Shown piece by piece: positions 42,775 through 54,130 of a DNA stretch of 64,000 bases. The DNA is from Simiduia aestuariiviva (GTDB lineage: Bacteria > Pseudomonadota > Gammaproteobacteria > Pseudomonadales > Cellvibrionaceae): NCBI RefSeq assembly GCF_014192475.1, contig NZ_JACHXZ010000004.1:361348-425347 (forward strand). The letters are read 5' to 3'. Made by a program: the position numbers and the translations under genes. Within the stretch, counting starts at the first letter, position 1; every line of letters begins with the position of its first letter. Below the pieces are notes generated by a model, which searched no databases, was not told the DNA's origin, and saw only the letters and a list, made by a program, of their open reading frames with translations.

Positions 42775-43350
42775 TTAGGGTGTTTGCGCCCGGTTATTGC
42801 CTGCTACCTTCGCCTCTGTGGCATCGGTAATATCAAACAATGTGTACGACAAAGTGATGGTGTTCACCTGTTTGGGCACATCCAAATCTACAATAAACTG
42901 TAAACCGAGCTCTGCTGTTTCACCGGCTTTTAAGGGCTGGTTATTAAAACAAAAGCACTCAGTTTTATGAAAAAATTGCGCCGCTTTAAATGGCACTAAA
43001 CTCGGCACCGCTTGCGCTACCATATCTCGATTGGTTGGGTTAACCGCACGATAAATCACATCAACTGGCTGGCCGGGATGAACCTTGATGCTTTTCACAC
43101 CCGGCTCAAAAACCCAAGGCATAGCTTCATTGTTGGTAGCCACAAACTGAACGGTAATTTCTCGACTCGTATCAACGGTGATTTCTCGCGCCTGATACTG
43201 CGCTCCCGTCTTACCGTTTAGTCCCGTAATTTCACAGAAAACGTCATACAGTGGCGGCATAACAAAAATCGCAAAGGCAAACATCGCCACACCCAGCGCC
43301 ACCAATTTGGCGCTGAGTAAGACGTTAGCTTTTTCCGTTTCGCCGGCCAT
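42775..43350 (-). CDS. ctaG: Cytochrome c oxidase assembly protein CtaG/Cox11
   Basis: Cox11 delivers copper to the CuB site of subunit I. The 191-residue product has one N-terminal transmembrane helix (about 12-33) and a periplasmic immunoglobulin-like domain with the copper motif CFCF (FFHKTECFCFNNQPL) and the second conserved Cys in DVFCEITG. It lies three bases after ctaD. Confidence 0.95.
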   Translation of the reverse strand: MAGETEKANVLLSAKLVALGVAMFAFAIFVMPPLYDVFCEITGLNGKTGAQYQAREITVDTSREITVQFVATNNEAMPWVFEPGVKSIKVHPGQPVDVIYRAVNPTNRDMVAQAVPSLVPFKAAQFFHKTECFCFNNQPLKAGETAELGLQFIVDLDVPKQVNTITLSYTLFDITDATEAKVAGNNRAQTP

Positions 43351-43353
43351 CAG

Positions 43354-44904
43354 TTACTTCACTTCTGGCGGTGTACTAAAGGTGTGGTACGGCGCAGGTG
43401 ACGGAACTGTCCACTCTAAGCCGTGCGAACCTTCCCACACACGATCAGTTGCTTTTTTGCCCGATACGATGGTTGCAATGACGTTATATAAGAACAAGAG
43501 TTGAGCGGCGCCAAAGAGGAAGGCACCCACTGATGAAATCATATTCCAATCGGCAAACATCATATTGTAATCGGGGATGCGACGAGGCATGCCAGCCAGT
43601 CCAGCGAAATGCATTGGGAAGAAGGTGAGGTTCAAACCGATGAACGCCATCCAGAAATGCATCTTACCCATGGTTTCGTCGTACATATTGCCGCACCACT
43701 TGGGTAGCCAGTAGTAGACACCCGCAGTGATAGAAAAGATGGCGCCTGGCACTAATACATAGTGGAAATGAGCCACCACGAAGTAGGTGTCATGATATTG
43801 GAAATCTGCTGGCGCAATCGCCAACATCAACCCTGAAAAGCCACCAATGGTAAACAAAATCACGAACGCTACGCTGAATAACATGGGAGTCTCAAAGGTC
43901 ATTGAACCTTTGAACATGGTAGTGACCCAGTTAAACACTTTCACGCCCGTTGGGACTGCAATGAGCATGGTGGCGTACATGAAGAACAACTCACCCGCAA
44001 TTGGCATCCCCACTGTAAACATGTGGTGGGCCCACACGATGAAGCTCAGGAATGCAATTGATGCCGTGGCGTAAACCATAGACGCATAGCCAAACAGTGG
44101 CTTGCGGGCAAAGGTGGGAATAATCGCGCTCACCACACCAAAGGCGGGCAAGATCATGATGTACACTTCAGGGTGCCCAAAGAACCAAAATACGTGTTGG
44201 AACAATACCGGGTCACCACCGCCAGCGGCGGAGAAGAAGCTGGTGCCAAAGTGGATATCCATCAGCATCATGGTTACCACACCGGCCAACACGGGCATTA
44301 CAGCAATTAGCAAGTACGCTGTAATTAACCACGTCCACACAAATAGCGGCATCTTCATTAAGGTCATGCCCGGGGCCCGCATGTTCAATATGGTTGCGAT
44401 AATATTGATCGCCCCCATGATCGAACTCGCACCCATAATGTGCACAGCAAATATGAAGAAGGTTACCGAAGGCGGTGCGTATGTCGTGGATAGCGGTGCG
44501 TAGAAGGTCCAACCAAAATTGGGTGCTCCGCCCTCCATGAATAACGTGGATGCCAACATGGCAAACGCAAACGGCAGAATCCAGAAGGACCAGTTATTCA
44601 TGCGCGGCAGTGCCATATCAGGCGCACCGATCATCATGGGTACCATCCAGTTTGCCAAGCCCACAAAGGCCGGCATCACCGCACCAAATACCATTACCAA
44701 GCCGTGCATAGTGGTCATTTGGTTAAAAAACTCAGGCTCTACAATTTGTAGACCGGGTTCAAATAGCTCGGCGCGAATCACCAGTGCGAATACACCGCCA
44801 AGTAAAAACATTAGGAAACTGAACCACAAATACATACTGCCGATGTCTTTGTGGTTGGTGGTATAGAGCCACCGGGTAATTCCTTTAGCAGGACCGTGTG
44901 CCAT
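43354..44904 (-). CDS. ctaD: Cytochrome c oxidase subunit I
   Basis: The 516-residue, twelve-helix product carries the haem and copper ligands: His in TTMHGLVMVFG, the CuB segment FWFFGHPEVYIMILP, WAHHMFTVG, and the haem ligands in HDTYFVVAHFHYVL. The GHPEVYI form marks a type A oxidase. The product pumps protons while reducing O2. It lies between ctaC (13-base gap) and ctaG. Confidence 0.97.
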   Translation of the reverse strand: MAHGPAKGITRWLYTTNHKDIGSMYLWFSFLMFLLGGVFALVIRAELFEPGLQIVEPEFFNQMTTMHGLVMVFGAVMPAFVGLANWMVPMMIGAPDMALPRMNNWSFWILPFAFAMLASTLFMEGGAPNFGWTFYAPLSTTYAPPSVTFFIFAVHIMGASSIMGAINIIATILNMRAPGMTLMKMPLFVWTWLITAYLLIAVMPVLAGVVTMMLMDIHFGTSFFSAAGGGDPVLFQHVFWFFGHPEVYIMILPAFGVVSAIIPTFARKPLFGYASMVYATASIAFLSFIVWAHHMFTVGMPIAGELFFMYATMLIAVPTGVKVFNWVTTMFKGSMTFETPMLFSVAFVILFTIGGFSGLMLAIAPADFQYHDTYFVVAHFHYVLVPGAIFSITAGVYYWLPKWCGNMYDETMGKMHFWMAFIGLNLTFFPMHFAGLAGMPRRIPDYNMMFADWNMISSVGAFLFGAAQLLFLYNVIATIVSGKKATDRVWEGSHGLEWTVPSPAPYHTFSTPPEVK

Positions 44905-44917
44905 GTCGTAGCTCCCC

Positions 44918-46057
44918 CTATAAACCTTGCTTAAAATTCACGATGTCAATTGGCTGCAACTCGGAACCGGTGTTGTTGCCAAACGCATTGCGTTGGAAGG
45001 TGATAACCGCCGCGGATTCAACCGGCGTTAACTGCTCACCAAAGGGAGGCATACCTTGTCCACCATTAAGCACGCGATCGATGTGCGCGCGCATGTCGCC
45101 GTTGGCGATTGGGCTGCCAGCGATCGCTGGGAAAGTCGGTGGAATTCCTTTGCCATCTGCCTGATGACAGGCGGCACAGTGTTTCTGGTAAACCGCTTCC
45201 CCTTGCGCATATAACTCGTCAAAGGTCAGGGTTTGCTTGGCCGCTTCTGCGATAGCAGCCGCCGCTTCACGCTTTTTATTCATCCAAGCATCAAATTCCG
45301 CTTGCGGTACCGCGCGCACCACGATGGGCATAAAACCGTGGTCTTTTCCGCACAATTCCGCACATTGGCCGCGATAGATGCCAGGCTCTTCAACATAAGT
45401 CCAAGACTCGTTGATAAAGCCGGGAATCGCGTCTTTTTTAACGGCCAAATCCGGTACCCACCACGCGTGAATGACGTCGTTGGCGGTAATCAAAAAGCGA
45501 ACCTTTTGTTTGGTGGGGATCACCAACTCCTGGTCAACTTCCAGCAGGTAGTTCGGGCCTTTGGGCGCGCGATTGTAGATCTCATCCTGGGGAGTGGACA
45601 GCGAGGAGAAGAAACTCACATCCTGATTGAGGTATTCGTATTTCCACTTCCATTGATAACCCGTCACCACCACATCGAGATCGGGCTCGCTGGTGTCGTA
45701 CACTTTAATGAGGGTTTTGGTGGCGGGTATGACCATGATCACCAAAATGATGATAGGCACTACCGTCCATAAAATTTCGAGTGTCGTACTCTCGTGGAAG
45801 TTGGCGGCTTTGGCCCCGTTGGCTTTGCGGTGTGCGATCATGGTGTAAATCATTACACCAAATACAACTACACCGATGGCCACACACCACCAGAAGATAT
45901 CCATATGCAAACCGTAGATCTCGCGGCTTACATCGGTAACCCCCTGGGTCATGTTGACCCCCCAACGCTTAACGTCGTCTGCCAGTGCAAATTGACTGGT
46001 AAACGATAAGCCAAGCAACCAAGCAAAACAGCTTTTTGCTTGTTTCAGCATGCCCAT
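44918..46057 (-). CDS. ctaC: Cytochrome c oxidase subunit II fused to cytochrome c
   Basis: The 379-residue product has a signal peptide, two transmembrane helices (about 38-65 and 85-105), a CuA domain with GQCAELCGKDHGFM (Cys 232 and Cys 236) and a C-terminal cytochrome c domain with CAACH at 294-298. This is the caa3-like fused type of subunit II, so electrons from soluble cytochrome c pass through a built-in haem. The ATG at 46057 has GGAG close upstream; an ATG two codons on is possible. It heads the oxidase operon. Confidence 0.96.
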   Translation of the reverse strand: MGMLKQAKSCFAWLLGLSFTSQFALADDVKRWGVNMTQGVTDVSREIYGLHMDIFWWCVAIGVVVFGVMIYTMIAHRKANGAKAANFHESTTLEILWTVVPIIILVIMVIPATKTLIKVYDTSEPDLDVVVTGYQWKWKYEYLNQDVSFFSSLSTPQDEIYNRAPKGPNYLLEVDQELVIPTKQKVRFLITANDVIHAWWVPDLAVKKDAIPGFINESWTYVEEPGIYRGQCAELCGKDHGFMPIVVRAVPQAEFDAWMNKKREAAAAIAEAAKQTLTFDELYAQGEAVYQKHCAACHQADGKGIPPTFPAIAGSPIANGDMRAHIDRVLNGGQGMPPFGEQLTPVESAAVITFQRNAFGNNTGSELQPIDIVNFKQGL

Positions 46058-46457
46058 TGTCTCCGTGTAGCTAGTTATGCTTTTTATGACTACTTCAACG
46101 GATGAACCCGGCGGAAAGCGAAGCGCTCTCCATTGCCCCGGCCGGTCACAACGGTAAACTATAAATCATTACGCTCGGCTAACACCGAGATCCTACGTAT
46201 CATCTGCGCGGTGAACCTTTCGGCGCACAACGCTACAACAAAGCCGTCACACTGATACCAGCTAGTGCGATCTGCGCTCTATAGTTAGCGGATACCAGGT
46301 GATTATTTCGTCAACCGAGGGGTACATCCAACAAACTGCGGCAAATCGTCGCATTTATAGCGCCTGTAAGAAGGCCATAAGATAGCAAAAAAATCAACAA
46401 ATTTATTATGTTACGGGTGGTTTTTAATCTGCTACTCGCTCTTGGAGACCACCCTTT
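46058..46457. other. Intergenic region upstream of the oxidase operon and MATE gene
   Basis: These 400 bases separate divergent genes and should hold both promoters. A small hairpin CTCGG (46174-46178) with CCGAG (46185-46189) lies toward ctaC. I found no convincing coding sequence, RNA gene or clear promoter pair. A short open frame on the minus strand at 46311-46574 has no recognisable features. Confidence 0.55.
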
Positions 46458-47774
46458 TTGAGTTTGCACAAAGACCCCGGCAGTCGAACCCTCTGGGCGC
46501 TCGCCTGCCCCTTGATTCTTACCAATATCACCCAACCGCTGCTGGGCATGGTAGACACAGCACTGCTGGGTCACCTACCGCACCCGTCATATTTGGGCGC
46601 TGCGGCACTGGGAACCAGCTTGTTGGCCATCTTATTTTGGGGGTTTGGCTTTCTGCGCATGGGTACCACTGGCTTTGTCGCGCGCGCACTTGGCCGCGGC
46701 GACCGGGGCGGCGCCAATGGCATCGCGCTTCAACATGCGCTACTGGCATTGGTATTGGCCGCACTGATTTTGGCGGCCGGCCCTTGGCTATTGCCTGTGG
46801 CGATCCAGTGGATGGACGCCAGCGAAACAGTCACAGCGCTCGCGCTCGATTACACCCGTATACGCCTTTGGGCCGCACCCGCAACGCTGCTCACCTACGT
46901 GTTGCTGGGATGGTTCATAGCCGTTCAGCGAATGCGCGCGCCCCTGTACATCATGCTCGCAACTCAAATTACCAATATTTGTTTGGATTTGGTGTTCATT
47001 GTCTGGCTCGACTGGCGCAGTGATGGCGCGGCGCTGGCCAGCTTAATGGCCGAATATACCGGCTTGCTGCTAGCCCTGCGGCTCTACATTCAACACGCGG
47101 GCTGGCCCTCAATTGCGCAATTGCGCGCGCGGTCTACGCCTTGGCGGTCACTGCTATCCAGCCATCAGCACTTAATGCTGCGCACCTGGGGGCTATTGGC
47201 GGTTATTTTGTTTTTCACCAGCCGAGGCGCCCAGTTGGGGGATACTACGCTTGCGGCGAACGCGATACTGCTGCAATTGGTGCATTTGGCGTCCTATTGC
47301 CTAGATGGACTTGCCCACGCCACAGAGAGTCTCGTAGGCCAGGCCTCAGGAGCAAAAAGCCTACGAACGCGACGACGATTATTGATGCTCGCCATGGGTT
47401 GGTCCGGAGCAGTCGCACTGCTGTTGTCCGGTATTTTTGCGCTTGGCGAGGGGTCGTTAGTGGCGCTGATGAGCGATATCCCCAACGTCATCGCCGCTAC
47501 TCACCACTATTATTTCTGGGCGCTGCTGGTGCCACCGGTATCCGTTGCAGCCTATGTATGGGACGGCTATTGCATCGGCACAGGCCAAACTCGCGCAATG
47601 CGAGACACGCTATTGGCCTCCGCATTCGGGGTCTTCTTCCCCCTCTGGTGGCTAACCCAAGACTGGGGCAATCACGGCCTATGGTTGGCGTTTTGCCTAT
47701 TCAATTTGGCGCGGGGATTGAGCCTAACGCTCTATATGACACGCTCTGGAAGGCATGAAGATTTAAAAAATTAG
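46458..47774 (+). CDS. MATE family multidrug/DinF-like transporter
   Basis: The 438-residue product has about twelve hydrophobic segments and MATE motifs: LACPLILTNITQPLLGMVD at the start, TALLGHLPHPSYLGAAALG and FVARALGRGD, repeated in the second half (GLAHATESLVGQASG). It resembles the DinF branch, Na+ or H+ driven exporters. The only in-frame start is TTG at 46458, with GGAG ten bases upstream; no ATG lies upstream before a stop. Confidence 0.92.
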   Translation: MSLHKDPGSRTLWALACPLILTNITQPLLGMVDTALLGHLPHPSYLGAAALGTSLLAILFWGFGFLRMGTTGFVARALGRGDRGGANGIALQHALLALVLAALILAAGPWLLPVAIQWMDASETVTALALDYTRIRLWAAPATLLTYVLLGWFIAVQRMRAPLYIMLATQITNICLDLVFIVWLDWRSDGAALASLMAEYTGLLLALRLYIQHAGWPSIAQLRARSTPWRSLLSSHQHLMLRTWGLLAVILFFTSRGAQLGDTTLAANAILLQLVHLASYCLDGLAHATESLVGQASGAKSLRTRRRLLMLAMGWSGAVALLLSGIFALGEGSLVALMSDIPNVIAATHHYYFWALLVPPVSVAAYVWDGYCIGTGQTRAMRDTLLASAFGVFFPLWWLTQDWGNHGLWLAFCLFNLARGLSLTLYMTRSGRHEDLKN

Positions 47775-48031
47775 ACAAACTTAGTCTTACCCTAGCCTCA
47801 GGCTCTGCTATGTTTAGCTTGTGTTGCCAACCTACCTGAATGCGGGCCCAAGAAACAATCTTTGGCCAAACACTGCCCAAACTGGGGAATTGTGGTTAGT
47901 ATTCCGTTGTTTTGGGTACGGACGACCCAATCCAATGTAGAACACAACATTCGCAGGGCGTGCTAAGGCAAGGGCCCAAATATGCGCAACGTCAGTATGT
48001 ATGTACATATACCTAAGAGGTACGGTGTAGG

Positions 48032-48787
48032 GTGTTATTCCAACGCACGCATGTAGAGAGGGAACCAGAGGCCGACCTAACCCCTACGGGTGAGGAGCTG
48101 CGCCATATTCGTACTCTCATCAGTCAAGCCATCGAAGCCGAGCACCAGTCCGGGCTATTTTTAAAAGTACTCAAGAAAAATTTTGACAAGCTCCACGGTG
48201 CCATAGCACTGCTCGGTCGCGATGGTCGCTTAATGGCCACGCCCGACAACTTAATGGACTTTGTCATCGCCTACATTCGCCACGTGCCCGACTTTATGGA
48301 AGCCGTAGGGAAAATCGGCGAATTACACAACATACAGGCAGTAACTACACCGTTTTTACGCATTATCGGCGACTTTTTCCTGAGCCCACCACAGTTGGTG
48401 GAAGGTCATACCGGCTTGGATGCCATGCTCGATGAGGCCTATCTTGCGCACCGCATCATTGAAGAGGTAAACGACCACATCATGGCGCGCTTTGGCATTC
48501 CACTTGCGCCCATGGATATGACCACCGCCAACCTAGTGGTGCACAGCCTTATTGGTGAGCCCTTTGCCAATGACCTCGATCACGCCGTGCAATACTCGGT
48601 TGAGATGCTATTGATGCGCGGCACGGCCATCGACAACTACCTGTGTTCCGATGCATTCAAAAGCTATGTCGGCAACCATCAAAGCTCTGGCTGGGGCGAA
48701 GAATTACGGCGCTACCCCTGCCTTGCCAGCAACCTGAGTGTTGAGCTGCATTTCGCGCAAGGTCGCACGAGTAAAAACCTGCACTAG
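48032..48787 (+). CDS. Unrecognised conserved-looking cytoplasmic protein
   Basis: The 251-residue product starts at GTG (48032), the only useful start after the frame opens at 48017; a GAGG lies about eleven bases upstream. It has no signal peptide or transmembrane segment and is mainly helical, with ISQAIEAEHQSGLFLKVLKK, GELHNIQAVTTPFLRIIGDF and two Cys late in the chain. I do not recognise the family. It is convergent with yheV, which it overlaps by four bases. The 257 bases before it hold only a short palindrome TATGTACATA (48000-48009). Confidence 0.7.
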   Translation: MLFQRTHVEREPEADLTPTGEELRHIRTLISQAIEAEHQSGLFLKVLKKNFDKLHGAIALLGRDGRLMATPDNLMDFVIAYIRHVPDFMEAVGKIGELHNIQAVTTPFLRIIGDFFLSPPQLVEGHTGLDAMLDEAYLAHRIIEEVNDHIMARFGIPLAPMDMTTANLVVHSLIGEPFANDLDHAVQYSVEMLLMRGTAIDNYLCSDAFKSYVGNHQSSGWGEELRRYPCLASNLSVELHFAQGRTSKNLH

Positions 48788-49026
48788 TCCTCTTCCAGGG
48801 GCGGAAATTGCAATACTTGTGTATCCGCTTGTTTGATTTCTTCCGGCTGGTTTACCCGCGTACCGAGTTCGCGCACCTGCGGCTTGAAACGCATTTCATC
48901 TTTGAATCCACAGGCCACGCACTCACGGAAATCTAAGTCACCGTCGCGGTACATCATGATTCTGTCCAAGGCACTGCAACTGGGGCATATCGCTCCCGCT
49001 ATAAAACGCTTTTTGGTGGTTGCCAT
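48784..49026 (-). CDS. yheV: YheV family zinc-ribbon protein
   Basis: The 80-residue product has two CxxC pairs (C14/C17 and C36/C39) that form a zinc ribbon, in the sequence AGAICPSCSALDRIMMYRDG and ECVACGFKDEMRF. YheV is a small metal-binding protein encoded beside prlC in many gammaproteobacteria. It lies four bases after prlC. Its function is unknown. Confidence 0.9.
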   Translation of the reverse strand: MATTKKRFIAGAICPSCSALDRIMMYRDGDLDFRECVACGFKDEMRFKPQVRELGTRVNQPEEIKQADTQVLQFPPLEED

Positions 49027-49030
49027 TTAC

Positions 49031-51073
49031 TTAGCTCCTGATGCCACTGTGTCGCAAGAGCGGCTCAATGGATGGCGCTCGGCCTCTAAATTCAGTAAAC
49101 AAATCCAAGGCAGCGCGCGCGCCCCCCTGCGTCAAAATTGCATCTAAAAATCGCTGGCCAGTTTCGCGGTTGAAAACGCCCTCTTCTTCAAAACGGGAAA
49201 AAGCATCTGCCGAAAGCACTTCAGCCCACTTATAACTGTAATAACCTGCGGCGTAACCGCCGGCAAAAATATGGCTGAAACTGTGTTGAAAGCGATTAAA
49301 CGCTGGCGCCTGTACCACCGCAACGCGCTGACGCACCGCGTCTAGTAACGCTTGCACCTGATCCGACTGGGTAACATCGCGCTGCATATGTAACTCAAAA
49401 TCAAAGAGCGCGAATTCCAGTTGCCGCACCATAAACATGCCTGTTTGAAAATGTCGGGCAGCCAACATTCGCTGCAGCAATTCCGCCGGCAACGGCTCAC
49501 CCGACTGGTAGTGGCTGGAAATCATGGGAATAACTTCTGGCTCCCAGCACCAATTCTCCAGAAACTGGCTGGGTAACTCTACTGCATCCCAAGGCACGCC
49601 ATTGATGCCGGAAACGGCGGCCACATCGACTTCCGTTAACATGTGATGCAGGCCATGGCCGAATTCATGAAACAGCGTCGTGACTTCATCAAAGGTTAAG
49701 AGCGACGGCGCATCGTCGAGCGGCGGCGTAAAATTGCACGTTAGATAGGCGATGGGCTTTTGCAATCCATGCTCGGTGAACCTGCGAACGCGGCAATCAT
49801 CCATCCATGCGCCACCGCGTTTGTTTTCGCGGGCGTAGAGATCCAAATAGAAAAACGCGCACAATTCACCGGATTTTTTTATGGCGTACACTTGCACATC
49901 GGGGTGCCAAACAGCGATATCGTGCACTGGCTCTACTTCAATACCGAACAGGCGATGAACCACCGCAAACATACCGTCAATGACTTTTTGAGCGGGAAAG
50001 TACGGCCGCAACTCATTTTGAGACACGCTAAAATCACGCTGCTTAAGCTTTTCAGACGCAAAGGTGACATCCCAGGGCTGCAGTGATTGAAGGCCTAAGG
50101 ATTCATCTGCAAATTTTACTAAAGCTGCATACTCTTGCATGGCCACAGGTTTGGCTTCCGCGGCCAGCTCAATGAGGAAATCCAACACCGCCTGTGGCGA
50201 GTCCGCCATTTTTTTTGCCAGCGACAATGCAGAAAAGTGGTCGTAACCCAACAGCGAAGCCAGTGCTTGTCGCTTTTGCAAAATTTCCACAATGAGCGGC
50301 CCATTGTCTCGCTCTGGAGGGCCAAATTCAGATGCGCGGGTGACAAACGCGCGATACATTTGCTCGCGCAGAGCGCGGTTTTCTGCGTAGGTCATGACGG
50401 CGAGATACGCAGGGAAATCCAGCGTAATGACCCAACCCTGCAAGTTCTTACGCTTTGCCGCCTGCGCCGCTTGTGCCACGGCGTGATCTGGCAAGCCCGC
50501 CAGCTCCTGCACATCCGTGATGTGCAAATGCCAACCCTGTGTGGCGTCCAATACGTGATTTGAAAAGGCGTTCGACAACTCGCTAAGGCGCTGCTTAATG
50601 GCTTTAAATTCGTTGCGTTCCCGCTCCGGTAAGCCGATGCCAGCAAGGGTGAAATCGCGCAAAGCGTGCTCAACTGCCTGCTTTTGAGCTTGGCTTAACT
50701 TCGCAAAATCGGCGCGTAATTTCAGTGATTGGTAAAGATTAAATAGCGCTGGATGCTGGCCCAACTCAGTATGGTACTGCGTCAATTGTTGCAGACAATC
50801 TTCGTAAACTTTGCGTAAGGAATCGCTGTTTTGTACGCTGTTGAGATGACTCACGGGCGACCAAGCACGCGCCAATCGATCATCCAACGCCTCTAGCTGA
50901 CGGAGAATTTGATCGCTCGTCAGCCGCTCGGCCCCCGCAATGATTGCCTCAATCGCCGCTCGATTCTCGGCGAGGATTTCAGTGATGGCTGCCTGAGCCT
51001 GTGCGGGGGTGAATTCACCAAAGGGTGGAAAATAGGGATCCGCCAATAACGGATTTTGCTCGATTTGCGGCAT
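49031..51073 (-). CDS. prlC: Oligopeptidase A
   Basis: PrlC is a cytosolic M3-family zinc metallopeptidase that degrades short peptides, including cleaved signal peptides. The 680-residue product has the zinc motif HEFGHGLHH (His 469, Glu 470, His 473) and PSQFLENWCWEPEVI, which contains the third ligand Glu. The N-terminal helical region is normal for the family. It is followed by yheV, its standard neighbour. Confidence 0.96.
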   Translation of the reverse strand: MPQIEQNPLLADPYFPPFGEFTPAQAQAAITEILAENRAAIEAIIAGAERLTSDQILRQLEALDDRLARAWSPVSHLNSVQNSDSLRKVYEDCLQQLTQYHTELGQHPALFNLYQSLKLRADFAKLSQAQKQAVEHALRDFTLAGIGLPERERNEFKAIKQRLSELSNAFSNHVLDATQGWHLHITDVQELAGLPDHAVAQAAQAAKRKNLQGWVITLDFPAYLAVMTYAENRALREQMYRAFVTRASEFGPPERDNGPLIVEILQKRQALASLLGYDHFSALSLAKKMADSPQAVLDFLIELAAEAKPVAMQEYAALVKFADESLGLQSLQPWDVTFASEKLKQRDFSVSQNELRPYFPAQKVIDGMFAVVHRLFGIEVEPVHDIAVWHPDVQVYAIKKSGELCAFFYLDLYARENKRGGAWMDDCRVRRFTEHGLQKPIAYLTCNFTPPLDDAPSLLTFDEVTTLFHEFGHGLHHMLTEVDVAAVSGINGVPWDAVELPSQFLENWCWEPEVIPMISSHYQSGEPLPAELLQRMLAARHFQTGMFMVRQLEFALFDFELHMQRDVTQSDQVQALLDAVRQRVAVVQAPAFNRFQHSFSHIFAGGYAAGYYSYKWAEVLSADAFSRFEEEGVFNRETGQRFLDAILTQGGARAALDLFTEFRGRAPSIEPLLRHSGIRS

Positions 51074-51137
51074 GAAATTTCCGACTCGTGGTTAAGTAAG
51101 CATAAAATGGCATTTTACCCGAAAAAGGCAGTGCTCG

Positions 51138-51686
51138 ATGAACCCTATTCGATCCTTTAATGGCATTCACCCACAACTGGGTGAGCGCGTATTCATAGAC
51201 CCTTCGGCCGTCGTCACAGGTGACGTGGTCATAGGTGAAGATAGCTCCGTATGGCCCATGGCCGTGATACGAGGCGATATGCACCGGATTCGCATTGGTG
51301 CGCGCACCAGCGTTCAGGATGCGTCGGTGCTGCACATCACCCACGCGGGGCCCTTCAACGAGGACGGCTGGCCCCTCACCATAGGCGACGATGTGACCAT
51401 TGGACACGGCGCCATGTTGCACGGTTGCACCCTAGGCAACCGGATTCTCGTGGGCATCGGTGCCACTATTCTCGACGGCGCGGTGGTGGAAGACGAAGTG
51501 GTTATTGGTGCCGGCACCTTAGTGCCGCCAGGCAAACGGCTTGAGTCTGGCTTCATGTATATGGGAGCCCCCGCTCGACAGGCGAGACCGCTGAGCGACA
51601 AAGAGCGGGCGTTTTTTAAATACACAGCGGCAAACTACGCGAAATTAAAAGACCAACACCGCGAACAACTGGCCAACGCTGAATAA
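51138..51686 (+). CDS. Gamma carbonic anhydrase-like hexapeptide-repeat protein
   Basis: The 182-residue product is a left-handed beta-helix with hexapeptide repeats (VVTGDVVIGEDSSVWPMAVI, then RIGARTSVQDASVLHITH) and the zinc His residues in HITHAG and GHGAMLHG. It matches the YrdA/CaiE branch of gamma carbonic anhydrases. Many of these bind zinc but their activity varies, so catalysis is not assured. It lies near aroE and hemF as in related genomes. Confidence 0.92.
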   Translation: MNPIRSFNGIHPQLGERVFIDPSAVVTGDVVIGEDSSVWPMAVIRGDMHRIRIGARTSVQDASVLHITHAGPFNEDGWPLTIGDDVTIGHGAMLHGCTLGNRILVGIGATILDGAVVEDEVVIGAGTLVPPGKRLESGFMYMGAPARQARPLSDKERAFFKYTAANYAKLKDQHREQLANAE

Positions 51687-51688
51687 GC

Positions 51689-53469
<1,781 letters not shown>

Positions 53470-53485
53470 TTAGCAAATCGCCTGA

Positions 53486-54055
53486 TCAGGCGCGAATTTC
53501 TGCGCCCGTTTCTAGGTCGCGAATTAGGGAGGGGCGCCCGCGCGCGCCGACGGCGCCCGGCGCCAAGGCGTCTATGCCCATCGAGAAGTAAGCAGTTACT
53601 TCGGCGGCATCCATGGCGGCCGGTAGCCCCTGCGGATTAGCTGACGTCGACACCAATGCAGATGCCGTCAATTCACACAGTGCTTGTACCACTGGATGGT
53701 CGCTAACTCGGACCGCCAGCTTGGGGTGTTGGCCGGTAATCCACGGTGGCACGGATCCGTTGTGGGGAATCAACCAGGTATTGGGACCTGGCCAACTGGC
53801 GGCCAATTGCCGCTGCGCGGCTTCAGTTACCGGCGCCAACCAGGGCATCACCTGATCTTGGCGAGCCGCCACTAATATCAACCCCTTTTCAACCGGTCGC
53901 TGCTTCAGTGCCAAGATGCGCAGCACAGCGGCTTCGTTTTCCGGAAGACAGCCTAAACCCCAAACTCCCTCTGTCGGGTACGCGATGACCCCACCGTCTT
54001 TGAGCGCGGCAACGGCGTGGTGGATGTCGGGGTGGTCGAGCCAGGGGTTCATCAT
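53486..54055 (-). CDS. tsaC: Threonylcarbamoyl-AMP synthase
   Basis: TsaC makes the threonylcarbamoyl-AMP used for the t6A modification of tRNA at position 37. The 189-residue product has the YrdC fold marks: VIAYPTEGVWGLGC, ALKQRPVEKGLILVA and STSANPQGLPA. It is the short, single-domain form. It lies between dprA and hemF, the expected place. Confidence 0.95.
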   Translation of the reverse strand: MMNPWLDHPDIHHAVAALKDGGVIAYPTEGVWGLGCLPENEAAVLRILALKQRPVEKGLILVAARQDQVMPWLAPVTEAAQRQLAASWPGPNTWLIPHNGSVPPWITGQHPKLAVRVSDHPVVQALCELTASALVSTSANPQGLPAAMDAAEVTAYFSMGIDALAPGAVGARGRPSLIRDLETGAEIRA

Positions 54056-54130
54056 AGTGCAGACCTGTGAACGGGTTTTCGGACGCTGCGCATTGTCACA
54101 CTTGCGACCGCGCCGTTCAATTCTGCCGCT

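Noticed and set aside
46311-46574. Small minus-strand gene between ctaC and the MATE gene
   Set aside because: It overlaps the MATE 5' end, has no ribosome site and no recognisable features; more likely chance.
48000-48009. Palindrome TATGTACATA as an operator
   Set aside because: Only ten bases, AT-rich and close to the GTG start; too short to support a call.
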